From contig JAWRVZ010000029.1 in the NCBI GenBank assembly GCA_037043235.1, forward strand, positions 3,378,001 through 3,442,000: a stretch of 64,000 nt of DNA, written 5' to 3'. Below are positions 48,917-61,982 of this stretch, in pieces. Made by a program: the position numbers and the translations under genes. The stretch is from Rhodeus uyekii. Its lineage: Eukaryota > Chordata > Actinopteri > Cypriniformes > Acheilognathidae. A model generated the notes under the pieces. That model saw only the letters and a list, made by a program, of their open reading frames with translations. It did no database searches and was not told the DNA's origin. The first letter of the stretch is position 1, and each line of letters opens with the position of its first letter.

Positions 48917-49681
48917 CTTAAAGACAAATTCCTTATTCATCAATCCCAATGCCTTCTTTGTATAAGGATTGCTGTAACGTACTTGCTTTGTTAATGAAGT
49001 CACTCAAGTCTGTGATTTTTTTTTTCATTTTATGCATTGCTGTTTTCTTCAATTCTTTAAAAAAAAGTAATTGGCCATCCATTTTATTTTTAAATAACAG
49101 TTGATATTATAGCTCAGGTTCATTTGTCTTACAGTAAATACAAATCGAGAACATTACATTGTGAACTCATCCTATAAAACATCCTATATATATACGGCAC
49201 ATTAGAGGAAACGCAACAGGTTTCCAAACGTGCACACAGTGTATATACTGCATACTGCAGAAAAATCTAAGGCAGCATGCCAGTCTGATCCAAAATGCCA
49301 ACAACAAAATCATCCAAGCGTTGTTTTCTTCTTCTATCAAGATAATTATTCTCAAGTGTCACATGAAAGTCTAAGTGCTTCCAAAGTGTTAAATTACATG
49401 TCCAAGTAACATACAAACACATTGTCCTGCATGAAACCAGGCACATAAAAGTAGTGTAAACATGACAGTAAAATGTGCAGTATTTCACACAGTCTATGAA
49501 CAGCACGTCCATTTACAGTTCAGCAGGAAGTCATGGCCTCTTGAGGTTACATGTATTTTAGAAAACAGAGAAGAGGCAAAAAGAGGAAACGTGCACATAC
49601 AAACACTAAAAGCCTCAGAGCGATATAAGGTTTCAGTTTGTCTCGTGACACAAGTGCTCATTTCTTGAGTTTGAGTCTTTG

Positions 49682-52458
49682 TCATTGCTCATTGCCACAG
49701 AAGGTGTTGATTGGTAGCGTGAGGGTCTTATTCAGATACTTGCTCAATGATTCCCCTCCCTCTCCAAAACTGTACTTGGACTTGGTACTTGATTGATGGC
49801 AGTATCCCGGATCCAAGCATGGAGAAACTTCAATGCTGTGGGCAAAAGATCACACATTTACTACATTATGTAATGGGTCTGGAACATATATGTTTTATCT
49901 AACAGGTAATGTTGGATAAAAAATGTTAATAGTTTATGAATAGATAATCTGACTGTTCACCTCTGCACATTCTTGAATGTTTTATGTGGGTCTTTATCCA
50001 AACACACTGTGAATGTCCGCTCCTCCAGAACCCTGATACTGACACTAACAGCTCTGAGTGAAGGCTATAGAGAGAAAATACAGTTTTTACCGTAAATAAG
50101 TACATATAACATCTAGACTAGAATGTAACAGAGAAATCACTATTTTATAAGCACTGTCCAAATGTTGACTTACTGTGCTGGGCCTTGTGGGATTTGTATC
50201 CTGGAAACTTATGCTGACACTATGTAGACCTGTACAAACAACATGACATATTACAAACAAGGAAACTAACGTAATTATTTCTAAAATGTATCAGTACCTT
50301 TTTGTTGGAGAAAGTACATGTGAAGACTTTAATAATACATACCGTCAGTGTTGTTATCGTTAACTAAAACTAAAATATAAAAAACACATTTAGGCTGATT
50401 GAAATAAAATAAACATGAACCATATTAAAGGTACTGTAATTTTTTTTTAAATTAAATACTTCTTTTGTCTTACCACGATTCACTATTAAGCTTATTATAG
50501 TGATGGGCACTTTCGAAAAACAAAGCTTTGAAATGTTTATAAATCATTTGTTATGAACCAGTGATTCAGAGCGTGTATCAAACTTGCAGAGTCACGTCAT
50601 TTCAGTAAACGAACCTTCGTTGTGTCATTATTGCTTTGAAAATTTCAGTGGTTTTTACCTGATCTCGGATCAGTTATATACATTTTCAGACATTTAATGG
50701 CACATATGTATTATAAAAAGGAAGAGTTGTCGTTAGAAATCAAGTATTGGTATAATAACATAAACAAAACAAGCCACACAACTGAATAAAATAAGACACT
50801 TCATATTAAAGGTATTCTCTGATTTGTGTATAGCATTTAATAGATCACAAATTCAATAAAACTTTTGCAATTGTTTTGTAAAAGCTGCTATTATCCATGT
50901 TTGAGGTAGGATTGTGGCATTTACACAGTTGTGACCAGCAGGTGTCACCACAATGTGAAACAGTGAATCATTCAAAGTTTTGCAAAGCTTAGCTTCTCTT
51001 ATCACTAGCCTATAACCAGTGATAATTTTAGACCTAGAGGGGTGGTTTTCACAGGAAATTGCATACGTTTTGCAAATTGCAAGTTTCTCTGGTTTATTTA
51101 CATAGTGTGAGAGTGACACTGTAACGGAACTGGTGAACGAGAGAAACGAGGGAAAAAGGTTGACATGGAGCTAAATCTCAAACTTCTGAGGAATTACCCA
51201 TTAAAAAGTAAAACACAAAAATAGAAGAGAGTCTGCTAGGAAAAGAGAGCGTGACAGAGCTCGTAAAAAAAAAAAAATCAACATTGGCTTGATTTTTCGG
51301 AGATGGGGAGAACTGAGGGATTTTAAATATTATAAAAGTTACACGGAAATGATGTTTTTATTACTCAACAGCCGAGTAAGGTATTTAATGTACAGATAAA
51401 CTGTCATGTGTAGCTCTCTACAAGCACACAAGTTTTACATGTTTTTTTTATATAGTATAAAAAATATATATATACACACACTCACCTAAAGGATTATTAG
51501 GAACACATGTTACATTTCTCATTAATGCAATTACCTAATCAACCAATCACATGGCAGTTGCTTCAATGCATTTAGGGGTTGGTCCTGAATCTCAGAAAGG
51601 GAAAGAAAGATGATTTAAGCAATTTTGAGCGTGGCATGGTTGTTGGTGCCAGACGGGCCGATCTGAGTATTTCACAATCTGCTCAGTTACTGGGATTTTC
51701 ACGCACAACCATTTCTAGGGTTTACAAAGAATGGTGTGAAACGGGAAAAACATCCAGTATGTGGCAGTCCTGTGGGAGAAAATGCCTTGTTGATGCTAGA
51801 GATCAGAGGAGAATGGACAGCTTTTTCCAAGACTGGACAAAATGTTGCCTGGTCTAATGAATCTCGATTTCTGTTGAGACATTCAAATGGTAGAGTCAGA
51901 ATTTGACGTAATCAGAATGAGAACATGGATCCATCATGCCTTGTTACCACTGTGCAGGCTGGTGGTGGTGGTGTAATGGTGTGGGGATGTTTTCTTGGAA
52001 CATTTTAGGCCCCTTAGTGCCAATTGGGCATCGTTTAAATGCCACGGCCCACCTGAGCATTGTTTCTGACCATGTCCATTCCTTCATGACCAACATGTGC
52101 CCATCCTCTGATGCTGCTTCCAGCAGGATAATGCACCATGTCACAAAGCTCAAATCATTTCAAATTGGTTTCTTGAACATGATAATGAGTTCACTGCACT
52201 AAAATGGCCCCACAGTCACCAGATCTCAACCCAATAGAGCATCTTTGGGATGTGGTGGAACGGGAGCTTCGTGCCCTGGATGTGCATCCCACAAATCTCC
52301 ATCAACTGCAAGATGCTCCTATCAATATGGGCCAACATTTCAAAAGAATGCTTTCAGCACCTTGTTGAATCAATGCCACGTAGAATTAAGGCAGTTCTGA
52401 AGGCGAAAGGGGGTCAAACACAGTATTAGTATAGTGTTCCTAATAATCCTTTAGGTGA

Positions 52459-52512
<54 letters not shown>

Positions 52513-55500
52513 TTTTTATTTCAGTTAGTTGCCAAGGCAGCATTTCTTAATTTCATTCGAGTAGTAAAATGACTAGAACTAAAAGTGAAATAGAAAAAAA
52601 GAAAAAACAAAAACAAACACACAACAAATATTTTAAAATACAATATTTGACAAAAGTATATTAATGACACTAAAATAAAATTAAATATAATAGCCATCAT
52701 GTTCATTTGAAGAGTTTGACCATAAATAAACTGATCCTGTCAAAATAGCAATGTTGTCATTATGGCAAAAAAGAAAATAATATTTTAAATATGTGACGTA
52801 CTTCTGACTCTGCAGGAAGGCGTGACTCTGATCAACATGCCGCTTGTCGACAGAGACATTCCCATCTCAACTTCTCGGTCACTTATTGAAGCCTTAGAGA
52901 AATGTTAACAACACATTATTTATGAAATATTTCTGTATCTCATTTTCTGTATTTCAGTAATACGATTTAATGATTTTGAAAGAAGTCACCACTGCTACAT
53001 TTATTAAATAAAAAATACCATAAAATCTGTAAAATCATGTAATATTATTACAATTTCAAATAACTCTGTTATTTTCATATATATTTTAATATTTAATTTA
53101 TTCCTGTGATGTAAAGCTGTATTTTCAGCATCATTACTCAAGTCTTTAGAGTCACATGATCCTTCAGAAATCATTCTGATATGATGATTTGATGCTCATG
53201 AAACATCCACATCAATGTTGAAAACAGTTTCATATTTTTGTGGAAACTGATATAGATTTTTTTCTGTATTCTTTGAGTAATAGAAAATGAAAAACAACAG
53301 AATGTATTTTAAATATACACTGTGTGCACAATTATTAGGCAAGTGATTATTTTGACCATATCATAATTTTATCCATAATTTCCAACTCCAAGCTGTATAA
53401 ACTTGAATTCTTATTGGATACAATGCATAACAAGTGATGTGTATTTGTGTAATGAGGGAGGGTGTGGCCTAAGGAGATCAACACCCTATATCAAGGTGTG
53501 CATAATTATTAGGCAGATTCTTCTCTTCAGGAAAAATGGGCCAAAAAAGAAATTTAACTGACTCTGAAAAGTCCAAAATTGTCAAAAGAATCAAGCATGA
53601 GGCTACCAGGAACCCATTGTCCTCCAGTGCTCCCATATTCCACAACTGCAGCCTACCTGGAGTGTGAAGAAGTACGAGATGTTCAGTTCTCAGAGACATG
53701 GCCAAGGGAAGAAAGGCTGAAACCTGACCACCTCTGAACAAGACAAATAAGTTGAAACGTCAAGAATGGGCCAAGAAATATCTGAAGACAGTTTTTCAAA
53801 GGTTTTGTGGACTGATGAGATGAGAGTGACTCTTGACGGAGCAGATGGATGGGCCAGTGGTCCATCATCAGTGATCATTAACGGACACAGAGCTCCACTT
53901 CGACTCAGGCAGCAAGGTGGAGGTGGGCTACTGGCATGGGCAGGTCTTATTAAAGATCAGCTATTTGGACCTTTTTCGAGTTGAAAATGGACTCAAAATA
54001 AACTCTCAGACCTACTGGCAATATTAAGAAGACACTTTCTTCAAGCAGTGGTACAGGAAAAAGTCTGCATCTTTCAAGAAGACTGTGATTTTTATGCAAG
54101 ACAACGCTCCATCACATGCATCAGAGTACTCCACTGCGTGACTGGCCAGTAAAGACCTTAAAGATGGAAAAACGAATGACATGGCCCACTTCTTCACCTG
54201 ACTTGAACCCTATTGAGAACTTTTGGGGCCTTCTTAAGCAGGAAATTTACAGTGAAGGTAAACCGTACACCTCTCTGAACTGTGTCTGGGAGGCTGTGGT
54301 TGCGGCTGCACAAAAAGCTAATTCTGACCAGATCAAGAAACTGATCCTCTGAATGGAAGGGTTATGCCTGTTATCGAAAAGAGGGCTGAGGTTTTTTGTG
54401 TGTGTGGAAATTTCAGAAGAGTTTATTTGTAAATTGAGTTTGTGTATTATTCTCACTTTAACAGGTGAAAATAAACAAGTGAGATGGGAAAATCTTTGTT
54501 TTTCATCTAGTTGCATAATAATTCTGCACACTAACAGTTGCCTAATAATGGTGTACATCTAGATATTCTCTTAAGAAAGCCAAAACTTCACTTTTACTAC
54601 TTAAATGTCAACATTTGAGGTTTTTTTATTAACATTTTGGACTGACCAAGAGCACTGTATTTGTACAATAATAAAAGTAATCCTCAAAAATACAACTTGC
54701 CTAATAATTATGCACACGGTGTAATAAGAAAGTCTTTGCTCTCACTTTTGATCCTTTTATTCCAAACTTAGTAAAATAAATAATAATTAAAATCATTATT
54801 GGTGATGTTTATAATACTAAAACATGGCATTAAATCTTTACATTATTTAATTTATTTTCAAAAATAATGTTTGTTAGTTATCTTGGCCTTATTAAGAGTC
54901 AATAGTTTGAGAGGAAACTCACCTTTCTATAATTTATTGACACAACTGCACCATAAAATTCTTGTGGGTTGTATTTTTTGTAACGCACTGAACCTTCAAG
55001 GCAAAATTTAGTTGATGAACATTTAGTACAAGCAGATGAAATAGCACCTATAGTAAATGATATTATGTAGTAAAAGTAAACTGATTAAAAACATTACAAT
55101 GGCATAAGCACCTTTAATAGTGTCTTTAAATGTGGCTCTGTAGCGTTTGACCTCGGGGAAGTCCATCGCGAGCTGAGCCACAAACACTTCCTCCACCGTG
55201 TGGGTGCTGAGGCCAGAGAAGCAGATCTAGATGAGAGATAGAGTACACATATTCAACTTTTGCAACCCACAATTTCTATAACATGACAAACCTTTGGTAA
55301 GAACAAGGGGAATATTCTTTTTAGTCAAGTTTTCATTCATTTGTTAAGAGTAGACAATCAATCAGGTTGAATCGAACCTTGACAGAGTAGACGGGAAGGT
55401 GCACCGGATGCTGGCTGACACGAGTGTAGTATGAGATGATATCTAACAGGAAGCTGTTGGGGTCTGAAGATTCGCCTTGACTGCTGCTCTGCTACAATGA

Positions 55501-58500
55501 CAACAATGAAGGAGGAGGTTAAAATAAAATTTGATTTATCCCTAAATCAAACTTCTCTTGAATATGTCATATTTATACCTCCATCAAAAGTATTTCATAC
55601 AATCAAGTGGAAAAGTGTGTTCTGAGTTTCAATTCAATACATTAATTTACGTTTACGTGTTTAATTTACGTGTCTAAGTATGTGTCATGTTAAGTGTTCA
55701 CGAAAAAGGTGAGTTTTTAGTGAGTTTCAATACATTAATATAGCAATAAACTCTTAAGGCCAGCAATGCCTCCTCGTAACAGGACTCAATATAAATCATT
55801 ATTTCTACATTTTTAATTCTCATTTATTTTTATTTATATATGTACAGTGGAATCCGTTTATCTTGACGGCCTCGGGGGTTGCAAAAAAGCATTGAGATAA
55901 CCGATGATCGAGATAACCAACATTGCATACTTTCTTGCGTTCTGCCTGCCTAATGTGCTTTCTCAACAAATTCTGCTTCGTCCTGTCCTTTAATAACCGG
56001 GTTCTTCAATCCTCAGCGGCGCTGAGCAGAGCGCGTGTCAGAACAGAAGCAGGGTGTGTTTGTGTGTGTCTGTGTGTTTATCTAAGCCTCATACTTATTG
56101 GTCGGTAACCGCTCGTCAATGTCAAAATATTTGAGAAGACCAATCAAATCAGAGAAAGCGGGATTTATGTGCACGCGCTGCTCGTAGAGAAGAGTAAGAA
56201 CGATATGTGCTTTCACTTCAGAGAGTCTCCAAAAGTCTCCAATAACTCCAGATAAAGTCGTTAGATTTGTAGCTAGTCGCTTTTTTGAAAATGTGTCGCT
56301 AGAGTGGTCTGAATACTCGCTAAATATAGCGACAAATGCGCTAAGTTGGCGGCACTGTCTGCAAGGCTTGATTTTTCTGCCACTTCCGCGAGTTCTTCTG
56401 CGGCTGCAATGTGAGTGAAGCGTCACTGACAGAGCGACCATATGGACCGTGATCCACATGCAACGCAAACTCACCGCATGCGCAGTGAACTAGGTACGAT
56501 CATGAGTCACGAGATAACCATATGAAGTGGCGAATTTGTCCCTCTTTTGTGCTCGAGATATTAGAGTTCAGCGACATAAAATAATCGACATAACCGACAA
56601 GAAAATGCTAAGACAAATAGGGAGTTTGGTGATTCCACTTCAAAAACGTCGACATAACAGGGTTGGCGAGTTAACCGAAGTCAAGATAAGTGAACTCCAC
56701 TGTATTTTCTTTCAAAATGCTGTCAATGTAAATTAAGTCCACAGATAACGAATGTAGAACTGTTTAAACTCAAAAGACTACAGTTGAAAATAGCAAAACA
56801 GATACTTACCGGTAAGTTAAATAATTATGCTATTGTACAATTATAAAAGTAACAGTAACAAAGATGTATGACTGATTTAAGAGTGGGATACGAGAACCGG
56901 TTTGATTACAGACCAAATGGCTCTAATGAGGAATTGGAACCGGACATCTGAATTCTAAATGATTCCATTCCTGAATGTGATAATTACCATTTGTGCCAGT
57001 TTCAAAATCATGTTCCCCAAACCGGTGATGTTACAGTCATACCACAGATCCACACTTCCCAAGTACCCTGCAAGTGTCAGCATGTCTTGAGGAAGACCCT
57101 CCTGGAAAAGACATGCATTGTAGTGAAACGTTGGACATTATTTTTAAAGGAAAACCAAGGCATCTAAAAACAAAATCTATTACTTGATTGTAAGAGGGCG
57201 CCTGGTCAGTGACTGGAATGTAATACATCTCCAGATTCACTCTTTTTGTCAGCAGCAAATATCGTGCCTCCCTTTTCCTGCACACAAACACAGCAAGATG
57301 AAAATGTTAAACTAGACTTTTACTTTTTCAAATGAAAAAGAATCTATGTAGAAATCTTACCGTATAGTGTGGAGAGTCTTGGCTAGTCGTCCTAGCGTTC
57401 TGTCGTCACCCATAACAACAATACGAGCCGTGAGGTTCCTTTCCTCTTTAGCGAGGACGCTTCCTCCGTTTACCTTAATGGCCTCCATCATAAGTGTCAT
57501 TCTGTTCCCAGCTTTAGGCAATCGCACACACGGCCTCCTGTAGAAGGACTGAGAGCTGCTCTGTTCCTCTGGCCCAGCCTGAGACTCTATCATTATAGAG
57601 GAGAATTCACTAATGGGCATGTCTCCTTCTATGCCACTGTCCGTGGACAAGATGGACATGACAGAGTCACGCTTCAGGTCATCCTCATCCAGATAAGCAG
57701 AGTTTGGGTCTGCAGGAACCATCAGTGCAAAGTTAACCAGCTCATTCCCTGTTTAAAAGAAAATGAAAAATGATGAAACTTCATACAATGTCAGATTTGT
57801 TTTAGAAGTACGGGCATTAGTTGAAATGGCATGGGCTGAACTCACATATCTCATCCTCTTTGGTCCAGACATGGAAGCTGACCTCAGGACTGGGCAACTG
57901 AGTTTCCACTTGTGAGGCTGGACACGATGGATCTGAACAGAGCAAAAGTGTGAATAATAAAAGAATTCCCCCGGTTTCACAGACCAGATAAAAATGTATC
58001 TTTGAGCTATTTTATGTGAAAATGACTTGTACTGATATATCTTAAAATATGTCTGTGCCATTGTTTTGTCTCAAGAGTATTGTTTTTTTCTAAGGCACAT
58101 TTATAAAAGCTACTTAAATGTCCTAATTGAACTTAATCCTGACTTAATCTAAGCCCTGTTTGTGAAACCAGGCCTGTATTTTTGAGTCTGTTTGGTAATA
58201 ATGTCTATAGTGTCTATGAATAGTGTTGTATTGGATTGCATTTCTACCTTTTACAGCAGTCAGGATGTCTTGGTAGATCTTTTGCAATCTTGTTTTGTAT
58301 TGGTTATCGTCAGAAGATCCATCTTCTGGTCTCTGCTCTAGGATGGTGACAACGTTCTGAAAGTGCAGCTCCAGGTCTTCACCTAAATGCTGAGAGAAAG
58401 AAAATACTTAGTGTTCTTAAGAGCAGGAGTTTTTAATCTTTTAGATGCCACGGGACCCCAAATATGAGCATCTTTGTGTGAGGGATCTATCTTTTATAAA

Positions 58501-60043
58501 CCTTTTGTACACTGAAAAAGCATATTATAAATCTAAAATTCGTTTCTATTAAGTTAAATTATTATACACTGCCTGGACATGTCAGGGATGAACGAGGACT
58601 CAATGGTGCAGAAGAGTGGGGACTTTATTATAACAAAGCAAAATAAAAATATAACAAAAAACTAAACAAAAAAAAATAGACTAAACTGACTTGACTCGGA
58701 CAGACAAGACTAGACGAAGAACAGGACAGGAACCAGACATCACCCAAAAACGATGACGAACCAGCACAAGACAGCAAACACAGAGAGAATATATAGGGAG
58801 CACATGGGGAAGGTAACGAGGGAAAACAGCTGGGACAAATCAAACTAATGACAATGAAATAAGACGGGCAGGGTAACAGACAAGACATGAACATGCAGCC
58901 AATGCGGACGCGCATCGCTGCATGTTCACATTAAACTGACAACCAAACTGCGTGTGACAAGAAAACACAACATGAAAGTACACGGCCGATGAAAGCACGA
59001 ACCGCATGCTTACAACAGTGAGTTTTCTTTTTACGCTTTTCAAATGCAAGCATTTAATTGACCAAAAGTCACATAAAAGCTTTCCTATAGCTCATACAGC
59101 AGAGAGTGGCGCTTGCAACGCCAAGGTCATGGTTCGATTCCCAGGGAAAGCAAGAACTGATTAGGAGGTCAATGTGTATCTTGAATGCAATGCAAGTCGC
59201 GTTGGATAAAAGCATCTGACAAATGCGTAAATGTAAAAGACTTTTAAATGGTTACAAAAATGCAGTCTTGCTGAGCATGAGAGACTTCTTTCAAAATATA
59301 AAAAATCTTACAGACTCCAAAGTCTTGAACAGTACAGTATAAATGCATCTATTTTAAGTCCCATACGATGGGTTGTGAACATAGGGATGCTCTACAGATG
59401 TTTTTAATTGCACACAAACCTCTAGAGCATGAGCAAACTGGTCAACACGGCACTGCTTTCCTAATCCGGCAATCACTGTGTGCAGTAAAATCCTGCGTTT
59501 GTAGATCAATGGGTCTCCTCCACCGGGGTCCGCAGACTCCACGTCAGACTTGAGCGCATTCACCAGAGACTGAGGAAACACAGCGGGATCTATGAACACA
59601 AACACCCTGATGAAAGAAACAGAGTTGCACAAAATGAATGTAAAGAAAATAAAATGCAAACGGGTATGCATTTACAAATACAAAAAAATTAAACATGCAC
59701 ATACACTAAAACTTCCTCTTTATAAAAAGGCGCGAGGTGACATTTAATTGCAAAAAGTGTGACAAAGCTGCAAATGAGTCACTGTGGTTTGACTTACTGA
59801 CCAATGTGGGCTGATCACATGGGTAAAATTTAAATATGTAGTTATTCCTCAGGGCTAAATTCAATGTTCAAATAAAAAAAAGAGTATTAACTCATTTATA
59901 AAAAAATCTTACCGACCCTAACAGAAGTGTAAGAAAAAGTACAGGAATATTAATAGACTGGCATTACACTTACTTCTCATGAAGAGGATAAAGATCATTA
60001 CGTAGGCTGTGTTCAGCAATGACTCTCCTCTGAAACAGTATTC
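49682..60043 (-). CDS. pik3r6: PI3-kinase gamma regulatory subunit p84/p87 (PIK3R6), last 14 coding exons, 5' part outside the window
   Basis: PIK3R6 binds the p110-gamma catalytic subunit and couples it to G-beta-gamma and Ras at the plasma membrane. Exons, 5' to 3': 60043-59974, 59606-59420, 58389-58248, 57932-57846, 57748-57361, 57277-57184, 57101-56988, 55491-55378, 55226-55112, 55047-54923, 52892-52802, 50229-50174, 50064-49961, 49835-49682. Phases are continuous for about 612 codons to TGA. Landmarks shared with human PIK3R6 are VIAEHSLRNDLYP followed by VFVFIDP, SILSTDSGIEGD, ARIVVMGDDRTLGRLAKTLH, MYYIPVTDQAPS, TVCLDKDPHKTFKNV and the end LPINTFCGN. About 150 N-terminal residues are missing and must lie right of 64000. 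The first exon shown enters in phase 1. The 91-bp exon at 52802-52892 sits between two unrelated Tc1-like insertions and is easily missed, but the frame needs it. A DIRS element fills the intron upstream of the first exon. Confidence 0.93.
51479..52461 (+). mobile_element. Tc1-like element, family A copy 3, both ends present
   Basis: Ends are CACTCACCTAAAGGATTATT and its inverse (AATCCTTTAGGTGAGTG followed by TA). Transposase remnants are an HTH at 51579-51857 (SISQSAQLLGFSRTTISRVY) and, in shifted frames, the DDE catalytic part with the WPxxSPDLNPIEHLWD-type box near 52205-52260. Internal deletions and frameshifts make it inactive. It lies in pik3r6 between exons 50174-50229 and 52802-52892. 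Confidence 0.88.
52462..52505 (+). repeat. (TA)n microsatellite at the right border of Tc1 copy 3
   Basis: About 21 TA units begin exactly at the TA that flanks the element. Confidence 0.95.
52985..53315 (+). repeat. Interspersed repeat of the GCATTTATTTGATCAAA family
   Basis: It contains CTGCTACATTTATTAAATAA, CATGTAATATTATTACAATT, TTTTCAGCATCATTACTCAA and GTCACATGATCCTTCAGAAA. A second Tc1 element follows it directly. Confidence 0.65.
53318..54721 (+). mobile_element. Second Tc1-like family (B), 1.4 kb, TA-flanked
   Basis: Ends are CACTGTGTGCACAATTATTA and the inverse of CACCGTGTGCATAATTATTA. Related inner repeats lie at 53496-53516 (GTGTGCATAATTATTAGGCAG) and about 54509-54550, an IR/DR-like layout. 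It encloses a decayed transposase. It occupies the pik3r6 intron upstream of exon 52802-52892. Confidence 0.87.
53536..54352 (+). pseudogene. Decayed Tc1/mariner transposase (family B)
   Basis: The frame opens with MGQKRNLTDSEKSKIVKRIK, then stops and shifts. A catalytic-domain piece at 53766-53984 carries VLWTDEMRVTLDGADGW. Further on are MQDNAPSH and SPDLNPIENFWGLLKQE, the later two members of the DDE triad region. At least three frame changes are needed, so it cannot make active enzyme. Confidence 0.85.
55845..56702. mobile_element. Pogo/Tigger-like MITE, 858 bp, TA duplication
   Basis: Ends are CAGTGGAATCCGTTTATCTT and the inverse of CAGTGGAGTTCACTTATCTT, with TA on both sides. A 130-codon minus-strand frame at 56082-56474 is present, but I recognise no domain in it. 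The element lies in a pik3r6 intron. A partial copy is at 1688. Confidence 0.78.
58565..58985 (-). mobile_element. LTR-like retroelement fragment, copy B
   Basis: Shares with copy A (29085-29485) the order GACTCAATGG, GACTTTATTATAAC, AGGTAACGAG, CAATGCGGACGCGCAT and AACTGCGTGTGACA. Same minus orientation and about the same length. It lies in a pik3r6 intron. Confidence 0.5.
59078..59242 (+). repeat. tRNA-derived SINE, copy 9
   Basis: It is the best-kept copy: AAGCTTTCCTATAGCTCATA, GCAACGCCAAGGTCATGG, GTTCGATTCCCAGGGAAAGC, then a GCAAGTCGCGTTGGATAAAA tail. Confidence 0.8.
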
Positions 60044-60397
60044 CTGGAACAGATTGAAAACAACACTTTGAAAACTGCTGCAGGATGGTATTTCCACAGT
60101 ATGAAATATACGCAAATAAGTTGCTAGTATCGAGTCCATATTATCTTTTGGATTCCATAAATCGTCTCAGGTTACGTATGAACGAGGGAACGTAGGGAAC
60201 GAGATGCTGCGTTGGGGAATACTTGGACGCTGTCTCGCGAAGCACAATATGTAAACTTCCATCGACCGAGTGTGAGTGACGGTCGCAGGTAGGTGACGTC
60301 ACGAACCAGGTCATAAAGGAGCGCCAGAACCCGGAGGCAGTAGCTTAGAGGTGTCTGAGCAAGCCCGGAAGGCGCAAGGAGCTGAGGCCAAAGACGA

Positions 60398-60495
60398 AGC
60401 ATCTCGTTCCCTCTCATGGAACTATGGTTACATACGTAACCTGAGACGTTCACTTTCAAGGGAACTCGCGCTGTGTCGAACGCTTTGGGGAACGA
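60398..60495 (-). repeat. DIRS internal complementary region
   Basis: The left half (GCATCTCGTTCCCT, ACATACGTAACCTGAGACG) is the inverse of the element's extreme left end. The right half (CTTTCAAGGGAACTCGCGCT, TCGAACGCTTTGGGGAA) is the inverse of its extreme right end. DIRS elements use this block as a template to join their ends into a circle. Confidence 0.85.
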
Positions 60496-61334
60496 ACAAA
60501 CAACTGGTCTGACTTACGCCAAAGGGAGACCTGTGGACATAAGTGTCCAGTGCCCGCACTGGACAGACCTTGTTTTTAAATTCCTGGTTCTGATCTCCGA
60601 AGGGGGGTTCAGTACAGTACAATAGCCCTGGCCACATGAGTGTGCACTTTAGGCACATAGCCTGGCCTGGGATGGAGGAAGGCTTTCACCATCCCAGGCA
60701 CAAACTCAAGGCAAGAGGGAGCTACAGAGAGCGCCTGTAGAACCCCAACTCTTTTCAGCGATGTTATAGCTAATAGGAATAATGTCTTTAAAGTGAGGAA
60801 CTTTAGGGGAACCTCATCCAAAGGTTCAAAAGGTGCCTGGGACAACCCCTGGAGTACCAGGGATAAGTCCCAGGTAGGAACCTTGTTCTGTACTGCAGGC
60901 CTCAGCCTAATAGTACCACGGAGGAAGCGTGTGACGAGGGGGTCCCTGCCAATGAACATGCCACCCAGAGGTATGTGGTAAGCAGCCACGTAGACCTTCA
61001 GTGTGGACGGGGACAGCCCTGCAGTGAATTTATCCTGCAGGAACTCCAGCACTTTGCCAATGTGACAGGTAAATGGGTTCACCTGCTTTTTGTTACACCA
61101 AGAATTGAAGAGTCTCCACTTCTGTGCGTATAGCTTCCTCGTGGAGGGAGCTCTGGAGTGGAGGATGGTCTCAACAACCTCAGTTGAGAGACCAGAATCT
61201 ATGAGCTGGGCCTCACAGGCCAAGCCCACAGTTTGCACAGTTCTGGGCAGGGGTGACGCATCAAGCCCGCTGCCTGGGACATAAAGTCCTCCCTGGGATC
61301 TCAAAACACACTCTGCCCGGACAACATGGAGCAA
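60428..61334 (-). pseudogene. Decayed DIRS tyrosine recombinase
   Basis: A 241-codon frame at 60609-61334 carries STRKLYAQKWRLFNSWCNKK, the core-binding part of the DIRS/phage-integrase fold, then FLRGTIRLRPAVQNKVPTWD and a catalytic-domain start LAITSLKRVGVLQALSV. It continues in another frame at 60428-60658 (CPVRALDTYVHRS) and then breaks down. The terminal H-x-x-R and Tyr region was not found, so it is inactive. Confidence 0.85.
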
Positions 61335-61880
61335 TTAGTGTGAGACGGACCTTGTCTCGGCGAACTCTCTCCAGAACTCCCAGGAGCAGAGCAATCGGGG
61401 AAAAGGCGTACAGACATAGCCTCGGCCTCGTCTGAACCATGGCATCCAGCCCGAGCGGGGCTGAAAACCACAGAGGGCAATGAGTCGATTCCTCGGACGC
61501 GAACAGGTCTACTTGTGCTCGGCCGAATCTCAACCAAATCTGCTCCACCACCTCCGGGTGGAGCCTCCAATCCCCGGGCCTCAAACCCTCTGGTTCTGAG
61601 CCACCACTGTAGCGACCTCGTGCAGCAGCCCGAGTGGGGTAACGCAAGAAGTTGCTGCCTGAGACCCAGCACCCGCTGGAATTGTTTTGCAGTGAGTGGC
61701 TGGCCTAGTTAAACTCTTTGACGGCTAACAGGACGGAATCGATGCGCACGGGGGAAAACCGTGCAGACATCATAACCGAAACCCAACAACGCCAAGGAAG
61801 GTGGTCCCCTGGAGAGGAGAGAGCACACTCTTCTTAGTGTTTAGCCTCAACCCCAACACATTAAAGAGCACGGGAACAAC
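61261..61880 (-). pseudogene. C-terminal part of DIRS reverse transcriptase/RNase H
   Basis: Pieces in several frames are typical of DIRS pol: GLRLNTKKSVLSPLQ (about 61860-61815), LGLRQQLLALPHSGCCTRSL and AQVDLFASEESTHCPLWFS. The RT catalytic core is missing. Confidence 0.75.
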
Positions 61881-61909
61881 ACGTGAGTCTGGTTGCACTG
61901 AGGAGATCA

Positions 61910-61911
<2 letters not shown>

Positions 61912-61982
<71 letters not shown>

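Noticed and set aside
52811..52909. A plus-strand exon-like frame (acceptor CTGACTCTGCAG, then an open frame to TAA)
   Set aside because: The minus strand of the same stretch has an acceptor, a GTACGT donor and exactly the phase needed to join two pik3r6 exons, so the plus-strand frame is a shadow.
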